From Adineta vaga (Eukaryota > Rotifera): 64,000 bases of DNA. Below are positions 10,864-23,744 of the stretch, one piece after another. Numbering within the stretch: the first letter of the stretch is position 1; every line of letters begins with the position of its first letter. Where the stretch lies: the NCBI GenBank assembly GCA_021613535.1, contig CP075493.1:12338001-12402000 (forward strand), given 5' to 3'. A program made the position numbers and the translations under genes. The notes beneath the pieces were generated by a model. The model was not told where the DNA came from, searched no databases, and saw only the letters and a list, made by a program, of their open reading frames with translations.

Positions 10864-12156
10864 TCAAATAGCACACAATACTTCAACATTTTCTTTCGTT
10901 GATTTTACTTCTCCTGTATGTACATAATGAAGTTGACCATTCAACACATCATATTTACCAACAAATATCATATCAGCAGATTGAATAGTCCGACCAATAT
11001 AAAGATCATTCTGTTTTTCTTTGCCTGCTTGTATAGCACATAATGATATGTTAAAATGGTGTGGCTGTATCCATTCATATTTTAATTTTAAATCTGGATA
11101 TGTCAGTATCTGATAAGTTGATGATGTTAAAACACCCAAATATTCAGTTTCAGCAAATTTACTATTGTCAACAAGTTTACCTGGGATTATATTCCCGTTG
11201 TTTACTTTGATACGTGCTACATAAACATGTCGATCAAATTCTTGACCACCAATAACAGCATCTGACGGGACACTACCACTTTGAGCATCTACCCAAACTG
11301 TATCTTTTATTTTGTCAAATGAATCTAAAAAACAACCACATACAAATTTTGAGATCTGAGATACACAATAACTTTGTGTTTAACATACTTAGTATCTGCA
11401 AACGGTTGTTAAATTTAGTCGTCAATATTTTAAGTTTTTCAATTCTTTTGTTGTAATCTATGGCTGTCACAATACATATAGCCATAGCAATTGCTAATCC
11501 AATGTTCAATAGTATGCTGAATACTAACAATAATTGCATTGCTGTTATTGAAGACGGTTGTTTTCTTAATTGTGAGGAACGATGTTTGTCAACAACTATA
11601 GCTGGTGGATTGATGTTTGTTGTATGACGATTAATTTGAATATTATTATTTCCATATTTCGATAGTGATATCAAATTTACTAAGAAGATCGAAGAAAAAT
11701 GTCCTATATCATCATAAAATATAAATTTCTACTAACGATTTTCTTCAACATATTTATTATTATCTTGATTTTGTTCTAACATCGGTGTTAAACAATCTAC
11801 TAATTGATTTTGTTTATCTTGTCGTACATTTTCCATATATTCTACGAAAAAAAAACCAAATAGGTTAACATACATAATTGATAAATTAGAATACCTTGCA
11901 AAATTTTCGTTGCACTGAAACATCCAATGTGTTCGAATGCATTTATAAGTAAAGTTAAATCATGTTTATGAATTTTATTTTGAGTAAAAAGTATTTCTAT
12001 TAGATTAAGAGTACCAGCAAACGTTAGATCATCTCGAATTCGTCGTGGAACATCATTGGCCAAAAAGAAATGTAAACGTTTTCGATCATCTTCACTAAGA
12101 CAATCTTGTATTTTTAGCAAAACAAAACGTAAATTATGAGAATTCATTGATTTCAT
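10864..12156 (-). CDS. DED-like domain / single TM / DM9 (DUF3421) protein
   Basis: Four exons (11895-12156, 11737-11841, 11389-11679, 10864-11324; introns 53, 57 and 64 bp) join in frame to 372 residues. Residues 5-85 read as a death-effector-domain fold: LRFVLLKIQDCLSEDDRKRL, an FFLANDVPRRIRDDL segment with an RxDL-like motif, then LNLIEILF and LINAFEHIG helices. A polar linker follows, then one transmembrane helix at about 168-192 (MQLLLVFSILLNIGLAIAMA). The rest (about 225-372) is a DM9/DUF3421 unit: VWVDAQSG, PSDAVIGG, DRHVYVARIK, PGKL, and a second half with DLYIGR and GKYDVLNGQLHY. By the usual positive-inside rule, the DED would face the cytosol and the DM9 domain the outside. DM9 proteins bind mannose-type glycans in molluscs; DEDs assemble death and immune signalling complexes. 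A pattern-receptor role is my inference. Confidence 0.75.
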
Positions 12157-12572
12157 TCAGAAAATCGCATGCAAATATCTCACAATCAGACACCAAACGT
12201 GATACAATATAAAACAGGATACTTCATTCGAATAAATACGCATATATATATATGGACATATTTCCCCCATGGTAAATGCTTAACAGCTACATTCCCATCT
12301 TGTGTTATATTTTTTCCCGTTCTGTATGTAGACATATGACTATAGCGACCTCAATCGTATAACATGTTTTTTTGCACTAAGAACAAAAGTAAAAAGTATC
12401 CCATTGTGATGATATGTCAAAATTAATTACAATCATGTGGGAAGAATAATTCACTCAGTGTATAATAAACTGATTTGTTCTAAATAACAATGGAAAAATA
12501 AAAGGCGCACTCTATATGAATTAATTTTATGAATTCAATTCAATTTGTTTATATTTTATTTGAATTCTTCAA
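12157..12572. other. Intergenic, between divergent genes
   Basis: Short AT-rich stretch between the divergent starts of the DED/DM9 gene and the phosphatase-fold gene; it probably contains both promoters. No motif can be assigned with confidence. Confidence 0.4.
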
Positions 12573-13736
12573 ATGGAAAATGATGTTGAAGACCAAAGAT
12601 CAGATGAGAATCGTATTCATAGAATATTATCATATCGAAATATTTTTACATAATAATCGGTATTATTGTTTCATTATTCATCATTCTACACAAACCATCA
12701 AAACTTAAATATACGACCGATGGCTATAGTAAAACATCATTTGATCATAGAATCAATGTCGAAACAATTCTTTCTTTTTAGTAAACACAACTATTCAAAC
12801 TGTATCATCTGTAAAAATAGATAATCAAGTTTCTGTGCAAAAAATTCATACAAAATCAATAATCGAGGAATCTATTCGATTGATATTAATGACATTTAAT
12901 GTTCAGTTTTATACAACAAGTAAAACAACAAGTCCTATTGCCAAATTTATTCTCAATCATCAACCAGATGTCTTTTGTCTACAAGAAAATGTTGATGAAC
13001 ATGGATGGAAAGCAAGAAATTTATCACCATTCGATTTATCTTCGAATTATATTCTTGCAACTGAATGCCAAGCTGAAGAACTTCATGAATATCATCCAGC
13101 AAATACAATATATATTCATCAAAAACATAAACAATATCTTGAAAAATTACCTTCGATTGATCTTTCAATAACACATGAAACACAACGATGTGCAGCTTTT
13201 ATTCGTTTATATGATACAATCATTGTTAATTTACATTTATGTGGTGAAAGATTTAATGATAAAAATTTTCGGCATTTACAAGAACATAAACATTTACAAA
13301 TAGAACGAATAATCAATACATATCATCCAGATATCATTATGGGTAAGAAGAGATATAGAACATAGATGTCTTCTTTTTAATTCATAGAAGAAATTTAGGT
13401 GATTTCAATAATGAAAATTCGGATTCGATGAGTATGAAACAATTGGATAAGTATCAATTCTATACAAATTTGGGTGTAGTAGAGCAAAAATCATTTACTC
13501 ATTATTTCATCAGTGGATCAGATTATTTACAAAAACAAACAAATTAGATTCCTGCTTACAATGAATCAACTATTGGAATGACTAGTGCATATGGTGGTAC
13601 ACCCGATTGGATTTATGTCAATGATCGAACACGTTTGACAGAAAAAATAGGAAATTTTGACGCAACAAAAACGAGTTTATCTGATCATAATGCAGTGATT
13701 GTAGAATATTTGTTTACTAAAATCGATCAGAAATAA
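12573..13736 (+). pseudogene. Endonuclease/exonuclease/phosphatase-fold protein with two lesions
   Basis: The coding path is ATG 12573, intron 12729-12781, intron 13343-13398 and stop TAA 13734-13736. The domain is recognisable: a TFNVQFYT start strand, the metal-binding glutamate in DVFCLQEN, a GDFNNE motif formed across the second intron, and a terminal SDHNAV motif, all diagnostic for the DNase I-like fold that cleaves phosphodiesters or phosphates. The N-terminus would be a membrane anchor (IGIIVSLFIILHK). Two faults break the frame: an extra base in the T run near 12645 shifts the start out of register with the anchor, and a TAG at 13545-13547 interrupts the catalytic domain while coding resumes in the same frame. 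Substrate cannot be guessed. It is most simply a recent pseudogene. Confidence 0.6.
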
Positions 13737-13950
13737 CTATTACGAATCAGTTAATTTATTCATATAATAGAATGATATTTAGACTATAGTGACAGAGAAT
13801 ATATGATTTTAACACGTGCTCGTAAATAAGATGTACAAATGAAAACAAAATTTTCGGTTGTTTTCATAGCTAAAGGTAATGCAGCCAATTGCATTCGTTG
13901 AAGTTAAAATACAACAACGATGTTTTTCTTTTTCTACTATTGTCGTGAAT

Positions 13951-15366
13951 ATGTTGGACGATGAAAAGAATTCGATGAATCTTTCGAAATCATCAAACAT
14001 ATCGAAAAATCGAAGATTTGATCGTCAACAAATCAATCTTGATACACATCAATTAGTATGGTTAGATTCGGAATGTATTAAAAACACATTGCCATTCGAA
14101 CGATTAAAACAAATTATTGATTACACGAAATTTTTCGATAATATTGACGATTGTGTACGATGTATTGAACAAACAAAAGATCGAAATAAAACATTCTTAG
14201 TCTGTAAAAACGTATACCATCATGAATTACAATCTCGTTTGAAGAATACTTATTATAATATATACAAAACATATGTGTATGGACACAACGAAAATTCTCA
14301 GGGAATTTTTATGAAAATTTTTTGTTTTATTTAATAATAATTATTCAAATTTTATTTAGGAGACTAGAATTTACGATGATATCAATGATCTTTTCGTTAG
14401 TTTAGAACAAGATGTTCAAGAATATTCCGAACACGAGAAACATTTCGACTTTGGTATGTTGGAGAAACCAGAAAATTCGACGAATGCTTTTAGTGTAGAT
14501 TGGTGGGAAAAGTTTGTGAAATTCTTAATTATTTTACCATGTTCGAATAATTCTCATCAAATATTTATTGAAACTTTGAAAAATTATTATCAAGATAATA
14601 AATGTACACTTTGTATGTTAGAAAAATTCGATTCTGAATGCAAATCAGAGGATGCTATTTTATGGTTCACACGTGATACATTTCTATATCGCCTATTGAA
14701 TCAAGCATTACGTCAACATAATATTGAAGTTATGTTTCTACTTAGTTTTTATGTTCAAGATTTTTATCGACAAATGAAAATCGAAAATGAAAATTTTAGA
14801 AAAAAATACTTAGAAAATCCTTGTATAACATTATATCGCGGTCAAATTATGCGATTAAATGAATTAGAACGATTAAAAGTCGGCGATACAATTATTAATA
14901 ATAGTTTTCTTTCATCAACATTCAAGCTTTATTACTTTACGATCAAGCAATAGAAGAATGGCAAGATTTTATTGATATTGATGAAGAATTAAATTGTTCG
15001 TATAATCTCGCTCATATACATACTGATATAGCTGTTTGTTATTTTGAAAAAATGAAAGAACGAAACATAGATTTAGCTATTGAATATTTATCACAAGCAG
15101 TGAAATTAAATCAAGGAGTGAATCTTGTTACTCATTATCAAGATCGAGCAATTGCAACTATTGAAATAAAACTAGCTGATATTCGAATGAAATTAGAAGA
15201 TTATCAAATGGCGTATAAGCATTATGAAAATGCATTGGAAATTTATCGAAAAATCGAACAATTATCCGATGAAGATGAAATTAAAAAAATCGAAACGAGA
15301 ATGAACTATATTGAAAAAAATTTATTTCACAAAGACAATCACAACATAAGACGTCAGTGTTTATGA
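13951..15366 (+). pseudogene. ADP-ribosyltransferase / TPR gene, internally deleted
   Basis: The N-terminal part carries the bdelloid ART leader (NLDTHQLVWLDSE, then a Rossmann-like region), and the second block (about 14361-14930) carries the helix FLYRLLNQALR, the arginine motif LYRGQ and the serine motif SFLSST. Immediately after SFLSST, at about 14930, the ART domain stops: the strand bearing the catalytic ExE glutamates is missing and the frame changes. TPR-type helices follow in another frame (CTTTATTACTTTACGATC onward) to a stop at 15364-15366. The join between the first two blocks has an acceptor (TTTATTTAG at 14352-14360) but no convincing GT donor in the right phase. Without the ExE motif it cannot transfer ADP-ribose. 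Compare the complete relatives at 42025 and 52300. Confidence 0.65.
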
Positions 15367-16198
15367 ATACCAATATTAATAGTTTTAGTTTTTTGACATG
15401 TTTGAGTTATTGGATTGATTGTTGTTGATTGTTTTGATAAACATAATAGAGATCTTAATTTTGAATTGAAATCTGGTAATAACATACAGCAAACAAGTGG
15501 TAAAAGAAAGGCAATATAATAGACAAAAAATTCTACATAAAAATTGAATTCCATTCCAAGATAATCGGATATTTCTAATTTATAAGCCAGTGTTAAACAT
15601 GTATATGGAATATTAAAAAGAAAAAAGAGCAAAGACGAAGATAATAATTGAATAATCATTTTACGTTGTTTTCGCCAATTAATTGATTGATGCAAACGAT
15701 GTTTATGTAAGAAAATACGTAATAAAAGACTCATACTAAAGATAATTATAATTACGGTTGGAATAATTTGATTAAAAATCAAACACCAACATCGTATAAA
15801 AACACTTTCTAATACACCCTAACCATAAAGTTCATAAGAATCATAAGAATTTTCACAAAAAGAAACAAAATATAGAATAAAATAATAAATTGTTGCCCAA
15901 GCAAAAATCATTGTTTGAAGTGCATAACTATAACATAATCAATGTAAATTCACAAAAGCGAAAAGAGTGGATTTTGTAAAAGAGATATTCCATCGTGTAC
16001 TTGTTAAATCAGATACAAGATTAGCAAGAAGAATAATGATAATAATATGATTATTGAGTCCTTGTCGAAGTGATCGATTGCTAAGAAGATGATAGGTGTA
16101 AAGACTGCGATTGTATTTGGAATTAAATAGAGATAAGCTTGAATTGTTGGTGAAAATATTATACAAAATCTTTCAGCTAATGAAAATATATAGAACAA
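15354..16198 (-). pseudogene. 7TM receptor relic (ERHILIFH family)
   Basis: The minus strand preserves pieces of a receptor closely related to the one at 4595. There is an N-terminal helix (SPTIQAYLYLIPNTIAVFT), a frame change, then HLLSNRSLRQGLNNHIIIII, a fragment of TM3 (LQTMIFAWATI), and an intact C-terminal half from about 15782 (INWRKQRKM loop, TM6, TM7, Cys-poor tail). Between FAWATI and YYFILYF the whole ERHILIFH segment and TM4 start are deleted, and in-frame stops lie near 15945 (TGA) and 15826 (TAG). It cannot make a receptor. Its 3' end overlaps the last codons of the opposite-strand ART relic, so two decaying genes lie tail to tail. Confidence 0.7.
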
Positions 16199-16337
16199 CC
16201 CAGAAAGAGTTCTTTTTGATTTTGATGAAAATTTGTACTTGCAGTATACTCATCTTACATGATCTAAATGTTAGATTAATAAGTTTTAGCGTTTAAATCT
16301 CGCAATCAATTGAATATAAGCAAGCTACGAAAAATAA

Positions 16338-19300
16338 TCAATAAAATCGTTTGAATATTTGAACCAATCGAGTGTTTTTAAGTTCATTACAGTAATTAGT
16401 AGACGGTAGAATAAATATGAAGAAAGTAACTGTCATGGGAAAGATAGAAATTAGATACGAAGCAAGATAAATATTTTCTTGCCATGAATATTCGATACAA
16501 GAAAAAGCAAAGACAAAGATTAATCTCGGTAAACCAAAGATAAGTAATAAACATGGACTAATAAAACAATGTTTAATCAATGAAATTTCATGAAAAAATA
16601 ATGCGACAAAACTTTTCTTTATCATTGATTTGGTGAAATTTTCCAACAATTGTTTTCGACTAATAATACGAAAAAGTAGAAGAATTGTTGAAATAAAATT
16701 AATTAAAAAAGGTAACATTATATGAAATATATTCATTCCTTTTCTTAAGAAAATTAACCATAAATGATTTTTCGGATAATCAATTACACACCATGATTGT
16801 TGATTAGAACGTGGATTATTAGTAAGTTGTCGAAAAAATGTGTCGTGTATATTTGTAAGAATATTAATCAAAACAAGAATGAAAATAATTCGTTTAGCTA
16901 TATAATTACTCAATTGTTGATTAAAATTAACTCCTTTTATACAATTAGTTAAACTTTCAACTGCAATACAAGCTGTTAACTAATCATACATCGATGGTAA
17001 ACTATTCAATACAAATTCCAAGCCAATACATGATACGAAATAGTTCGACCATTTATAATATAGAAAAATTAATTTTAGAAAAAATCCCATTAAACCAATT
17101 TGTCCAACAATACTTAGAGTTCTTAGATAAAGAGTACAACCATTTTTAGAAAGTTTTCTTTGAAAAAAAACATCAATTGAAAGAAGATTTGTACAGGTAC
17201 CAAAGATAAAAACAAAACCGCTAAGAATAATCAAAATATGATTGATGTTTAATGCATCGACCGATATTGTATATGCTAATGTAGTAAATTGACATATATC
17301 ACCATAATAACATTTGGGACAAGCACATGCAAACATTAATTTCGATGATGAGAATAATGATTGTCGACATTGTCCATTGTTTAAACAATAGGTAGAAGTC
17401 GATGAACAATTTGCAATTGAATAATCAAAATGAAAACATTCAAAATTTCCTTCATTATCGCAAATACACATGAAATGTTCATCATAGAAACATTGTAAAC
17501 CAATATGATAACAGGCACGATGATAAAATTTGATTCGATCATGAGAATTTAATGTATTATTCAATTGGTAATCATTCCAATTTAAAATATTATTAACATG
17601 TGAACATCGATGAGAAGGAAGTATAGAAGTTTTTGCAAATTCATTGAAACGTTTATGTAAACCAATTAGAAAATGATCATTATGATATGAATTATAAAAG
17701 ATTTGTGCAAATATAAAGTGTGAAAGAGAAGAATGACGATAATAGATAGTTGATATTGAAGAATTATATTGAATATTTGAATATATCAAATGACTTTGAA
17801 TGTGTAATTTTGGTAATCCATTAGAAATATCAGCAAAATAAATAATCATCAAGGGAATTCTATTCATATCAGTTGATGATGTAAATTGTTTTTGAACTGA
17901 TGACGGAATATCGATAAGAACTTTCACAGAATTCAATTCACATTGAAGACCATAATAAGATGGTAAACATAAACAAATCAATTGAAATTTCGGTAAACGT
18001 ATATCAAATGGAAAACAAGTTCCACCATTTTGACAGGGATTATTTTGAAGACAAGAATTATAAAAATATTCACAATCATTACCATATCTTCCCAATGAGC
18101 AAACGTCGTTATTTATAAGAAGATTTGTATGATTCATTGTTTGTTTTGATTGATCGGTTAAATTTATTTTTAAAGCCATTCGATTCACTGGCAGAAACTC
18201 GAATGGAATCAATTTTATTTCTCGAAAAAGAAATTCAATGGAATTCAATGAGATTCGATAGATATCAAAGTAAATCGAATAAGAATCATGTTGATCTTTT
18301 GGATTTGAATAGACAAGATAAAACAAATGTTTATATCGTGAAATAAGATAATGAAGAACTAATTCTTCGCGATCGATGATTTCATTTCGTTCGTTAATAA
18401 GTGTAGCAACTAGACGAAAGAATTCCGGACGATCTTCAACATCATTGGGATATTGACGAAATTCAAATTCAATATGAATAGATATTCGATCGGTTTGAAA
18501 TTGACAGAATTCTCCATGATAACTTGGTGGACAAAAACAAAATTTATCACTTACTGGTAGACCACGATGACAATTTAGTGGAGATCTGAAAAAAAGAAAA
18601 CATCACCTAGTCCAAATTGTGAAGAAAACTAACTTACACTTTTTTTATTAATGGGATTAGAGGTAAATTTGTTGGTTTGCTTATCGTGTGATTGATTGGC
18701 TGATCAATAATAGCAAATAATTTTTCATAGAGTGGAAATTGTTTGAAATCATCAAGTGATGCCGGTTCATAAATTCGTTCATAATCAATTAAATCACAAA
18801 ACCAAGTGTCCTCTCCATTTTTGCAACGACTCCCTTTTGTCGTATCATATTCACATCGGGTTTTGCCATCGATCAAACAATTGAAACTATTTTGACAAGC
18901 AAATTTGCCTTCTGAACAATGTTTTGTGTTGATTAATTTTGTTCGCCATGGACAAGGTAATTCATCATCACCATTGGGACAATGATTTTTTCCATCACAA
19001 ATATGTTCGACAAGAATGCATTTTGAACTATTTGCACAACGAAATCTTTTGGTTGGACTATCGGGATATTTCATGAGACAATAACCGTCTCGTTCATCTG
19101 TCGCACCAAGACAATCGATTCGTCCATCACCTACTCGCTTGATATGAATATATTCTAAACCAGTAGGTGTAAAACAATAATAATAATCTGATGAAATAAA
19201 AAGTGAATTTTTATTATAACTACAACTATGTTCGTCACTTCCATCGATACAATCCCAATAATAATTGCACTGTGCATTACGACGATTGCATGTTTGTTTC

Positions 19301-21418
19301 CATGACTCACAATGACGTTCATCATTAGCATCTGGATCGTCTACATTACCGTCGCAAATTTTCCAAAATTGAAATATATCAATTCCATTTTCATTTCTTG
19401 GTGTTTCTAAACCATCACGTATCCATTGACAACCGAACTTATATTTGTTTTCAGAACTTGTACATTGATTGATCTGAGATAATTGACTTGAATCACATAT
19501 TTTTTCGGAATCTCGCGCAATAACATCACGCTTTGGTAGACAACCTGCGGAACATATCATACGATCTGTCAAATTGAATGAACACACTTTTTTGTATTCC
19601 ATTAATTCGTCATCACGATGAAGACAATCATCTGTACTGTCTCTTAGACGATAGAGAGATACAGATCGATTTGATTTTTCACATTTGTATAGATTCTTTT
19701 CATTTTTCACTTCAAACTAAAAACATCATTATCATTATGCATTAATTCGATTAATAAAATGATTACAGAATTGAAAGAAAGGTATGACAAACTATATGAA
19801 ATTTTGAATGAGAGTAAAATGATGAAAGATAGACCTGTTGGTATGAATTCTTTGAAAACTTTATGTACACTGTGAACTCTAGAATTGAGTTAGGTATGAC
19901 ATTGAATAGAAAATTCCTTTTAAGTTTCTATCTAACGATAATATATCGAATTAGAAGAATCAAAGTATGACGAACCTGTGTAGTTAACATTGGTGGATGA
20001 CAGTTCATAGCAAAGAATCGCTTCAAAAGACCATAGAAGTGCCAGTATGTCATTTGGTTTCCTACTGAAATTCCAAGTTGATTTAATGTTCGACATACTT
20101 CTTTCAATGAATATGAATCTTGTTCGCACCATGTTCCATCATAACAAACATATTGAGGCAAACCAAAATTATGAAAATTCGGATCAGATTGATTATATTT
20201 CATAGTCACATTGGCTGGAAACGGTATGGTTAATTGCTGTTTTGGAAAAACAAAAAGGTTGCTTGGACAATAAGAACGTACACCACTTGTACAATTATAT
20301 CTTTTGCTAGTAATATTGAGTCGATTAACAAATGACGAGATATCTAGACGTATTTTATATGGCCAGCCACAAATCTCGCTACACCGTTGTATTATGACCG
20401 GTTTATACTCGATATTATCGAGATCTAATAAACACATGAAAACATGCCAGCAGCCCATAGGTATGGAATCATCGTGAGTGAACATTTTTGTCCAAACAAG
20501 TTGACTTTCTTTGTTATAACATTCTGATTTAAATGGATGAATCGATGTATGTGATAAACATTTAAATGTTTCACAAGATTGTTCGAGATAATAGCAAGAA
20601 TATTCTTCACAAAACATTGATGGATTTTCTGAACATACTGGATAATCAATATCCCGTAGGTGATCAGTTTGAATGATTCCTGTTTTTGGAGGATCATAAG
20701 ATTCATCAGTTCTATCCAAACAATCATAGATATAATCAAATGAAAAAGACAATGGAATACAAAGACCATTTCGACATCGATATTCATCATCTTGACAAAT
20801 ATTTGCTTCTAATATCAAGCAGAATCGTTCATCTTCGCCCATTTCGCAATCATAAAAACCATCACAAATTTGTCGCCAATTGAGACAGTTCTGCTTCAAA
20901 CATTTATCTGCCAATGGACCTTTATAGCATGTTTCACTCATCGTTTTAGGGTCTTTAGAAAAATATTCATCGATTGATTTTTCGAATGATTTCCTTGGCC
21001 AATCATCGAGAAAATATTCACAGTTTTTTCCAAATCTATTTGTTGTTGAACATTTACAAAATACTTGATCATTTTCATTATGAAGAAATTTTTCATAATC
21101 ATTCATAATATCAATTGATACGTGCCATTCAAATAGATCATCAATAGTAATGTTATTTCGTTGTAATTCTTTAAATGTCGTTCGTTCTTCTTGACATTCC
21201 TTTTCGTCCGCTTTTGATGGAACTGTATCTCGTCTACAATAAGGAACAAGAGACCAAGCATTTAGAAGGGCTCTTTCGTGATTGTTTCGATTATGAAGTT
21301 GACTATGAATGTAAAAGCAATCATAATATGAACGATTAAGTATTGATGAAGTGTGATGAAGATAACTATGGACAAGTGATCGAATTGAAAAGAACAGTAT
21401 CAAATGATACATTAACAT
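16338..21418 (-). CDS. LDL-A / EGF / 7TM receptor, interrupted by one in-frame TAG
   Basis: Exons 19976-21418, 18638-19716 and 16338-18585 (introns 259 and 52 bp) join into 1590 codons. A signal peptide (MLMYHLILFFSIRSLVHS) leads into an extracellular region with about five LDL-receptor class A modules (for example CNYYWDCIDGSDEHSC and ICDGKNHCPNGDDELPC, each with the calcium-binding acidic DxSDE-type end) and three EGF-like modules (CFCPPSYHGEFC; CQNGGTC...CLCLPSYYGLQC; CLNNGQC...CPKCYYGDIC). A seven-helix membrane part follows from about residue 1290. Within it, codon 1376 is TAG (16980-16982), in SLPSMYD*LTACIAVESL, where relatives appear to have Trp. The frame then stays open for 214 codons through TM4-TM7 to the natural stop. 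The domain order resembles glycoprotein- or relaxin-type LDL-A receptors. It may be a fresh nonsense allele. Confidence 0.75.
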
Positions 21419-22781
21419 CTAAATGATAGATAATAGCACAAATTTTTATTTAAATGAAAGAAAAAAATATGAGCATATACGTAGGTGTCCTTTAAATAGT
21501 GATGTTGTTCGCATATCTTTTCTCCGTTTCTTTCTGACGCAAGTACAACCGTTATAACTAACCAAACTCTATAAGTGAATCTTGTTCAACTATTATTAGT
21601 TGATAAAGATGACTTTCTCCTTAGAAGATAGGGTAGTTCACTATTAGATTCATCGTGTTACTACTTTTAAAAGGCTTACATGTACCCAAGTTTTTCTGTA
21701 TGAATATGAAACAAACTATTTATCGATATAGTATATATTTTCTATGACAGATGTTTTATCTGACTGATTATCAAAAATCAATAAAAAAATAGTTTTTCTT
21801 TTCTTGTCAATCAAATTTTATTAACCGTCAATTATTGCCATCTTGATATATATACATATTTACTTAAATTTAACTCTGATTGACATATCTATGAGTTTTA
21901 TTTGTGATAATTAAAACTTCAGCATTTGCAATACTGTAAAAATTCGTATATTCAATCGAAAGAAAAAGATAAAGGTGTGGATTTTAACTTCAAATTAAAA
22001 AACAATTTCATAGAATAATGATTCTCAAAGATATCTGTCACTAAGAAAAGTTTATCTTTGATCAATCTATATCTCGTCAGGCTTTTCTTACTATTAAAAC
22101 TAGTTTATGATAGGAAAAGTTTTCGTAAAATAGAAAAACTAAATTTTAATATTGAACGTCTATTGTAACAATATCGTCTTCAATTATTAAGATTGCAACT
22201 TGCATACAAAATATTGCACATGCTTTTCTCGCTAATTACTTTCGAGAATAGATAATGAGTTTTTTTCTGATTTCTTTTTAGTTTATATACTGTATCAGTA
22301 GCTCTTAGAATGTGAAGGACTTTTTATATTGTTTTTTTTTTCGGAAAATTTATTCAACCCTATATAATGCTTGAAAATATTTCTTTCACTTTTAATAATT
22401 ATTGTTGAAAACAGAAAACTATCGCAGTTAACATTTGATTAAACGAGATCTATTGACGTCATTTAGAAAGAACGCAGTAGAGAAAAACAACAAAGAGGAA
22501 ATGGCACCTTTGTTTTATGGAAAAAAAGTGAAGAAAATGCAGATAATAAAGTTATCGATCATTTTACTCTTTAAAAACAATATATGCAACGTTTCCTTCC
22601 ACTATAAATAACATCATGAAATATGAAAATGTGCTTTATCTATATATTTTAAATAACAATAAAAGCCATGAGCATGTTCAGTAAATAAGCTAAAAATATT
22701 TTACATGTTGTCGTTGACTTGTTGTGCCTTTCTCATTTAGATTTTCTTCTTTCATTTTACACACGTACATTTACATTTATC
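21419..22781. other. Intergenic, nothing recognised
   Basis: About 1.35 kb of AT-rich DNA between divergent genes. It should contain the promoters of the LDL-A/EGF receptor (minus) and the 7TM receptor (plus). I see no open frame with domain content, no repeat array and no RNA gene. Confidence 0.45.
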
Positions 22782-23744
22782 ATGTTACTGCGACTTGCAA
22801 ATTTATCTGATGATATCGAACGAAGTCACGATTTTTATCTTCATACTGATATTCATCAAACAATTCGAATTGTATTATTAATTACATTTCTAATCCCTTC
22901 GATTGTTTGTTATCTTTTGGTCATCATTTTAATTCTTAAAAATAAATCTCTTCGTTCTGCACGACATAATTATGTCATGTTACTTATATTATTTGTTTCA
23001 TTTCTTCTCGTTTGTACTGATATTCCATGGATAATCTATTATTATCAAAAACATCGAATTGTAATTCAATCACCTATATTCTGTTTAATTTGGTGGTTTA
23101 TTGATGTCTATTGTTTATATACCTGTCAAATATTAATTGCATGGGCTGCTTTTGAACGACATATTCTTATTTTTCATAGTCATTCATACCATCGAAAATG
23201 GATTAAACTTTGTTTTCATCACTTTGTACCAATTAGTTTGCTCATTTACACATTTGTGTTTTATATCTATGCTATTTTTCTTCTACCATGTGCAACTCTT
23301 TATGAATTAGATGGTGAATCATGTTATGAGCCTTGCTATTTTAGTGATATAGTTTTTGGTTTATGGGAAACGATATTACATGGAATGATAACAACAGTAT
23401 GGATTATTTCTTTTAGTGTTGTACTTATCTTTCGAATCTATCGATCAAGAAGTCGTTTACAGCAATCAATTAATTGGAAAAAATATCGTAAAATGTTTGT
23501 TCAAATTATTTCCATAGCAACACTTTATTTATCGATTAGTTTTCCCGTTTGTATCTTATATTTATTCTATTATAATCGTACTTCTGATTTGACGGAGAAA
23601 TTATTGAAAATTTTTGCTTATTTGAATTATTTTATTCCTCTGTTTCTTCCGTTTGTATGTTTATCATCTTTACCGGAAATTTTGAGGGGTATCAAACGAA
23701 ATCTACGTCGCCGAAAGAATCGTCGAATTCGATCGATGAATTAA
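22782..23744 (+). CDS. 7TM receptor (ERHILIFH family), intact
   Basis: A single-exon 320-residue receptor starting at MLLRLANLSDD; the frame opens earlier with TTG, which I ignore. All seven hydrophobic segments are present, with the family marks in order: ARHNYVMLLILF after TM1, a TDIPWIIYYY loop, ICQ/TCQILIAWAAFERHILIFH at TM3 (ERH in place of DRY), a cysteine pair in loop 2 (PCATLYELDGESCYEPC), INWKKYRKM before TM6, and a very basic tail (RRRKNRRIRSMN). It is the only one of four family members in this window with no break, so it is the best reference for judging the others. Its ligand is unknown; the family is greatly expanded in bdelloids and may serve chemosensation or peptide signalling. 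Confidence 0.85.
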   Translation: MLLRLANLSDDIERSHDFYLHTDIHQTIRIVLLITFLIPSIVCYLLVIILILKNKSLRSARHNYVMLLILFVSFLLVCTDIPWIIYYYQKHRIVIQSPIFCLIWWFIDVYCLYTCQILIAWAAFERHILIFHSHSYHRKWIKLCFHHFVPISLLIYTFVFYIYAIFLLPCATLYELDGESCYEPCYFSDIVFGLWETILHGMITTVWIISFSVVLIFRIYRSRSRLQQSINWKKYRKMFVQIISIATLYLSISFPVCILYLFYYNRTSDLTEKLLKIFAYLNYFIPLFLPFVCLSSLPEILRGIKRNLRRRKNRRIRSMN

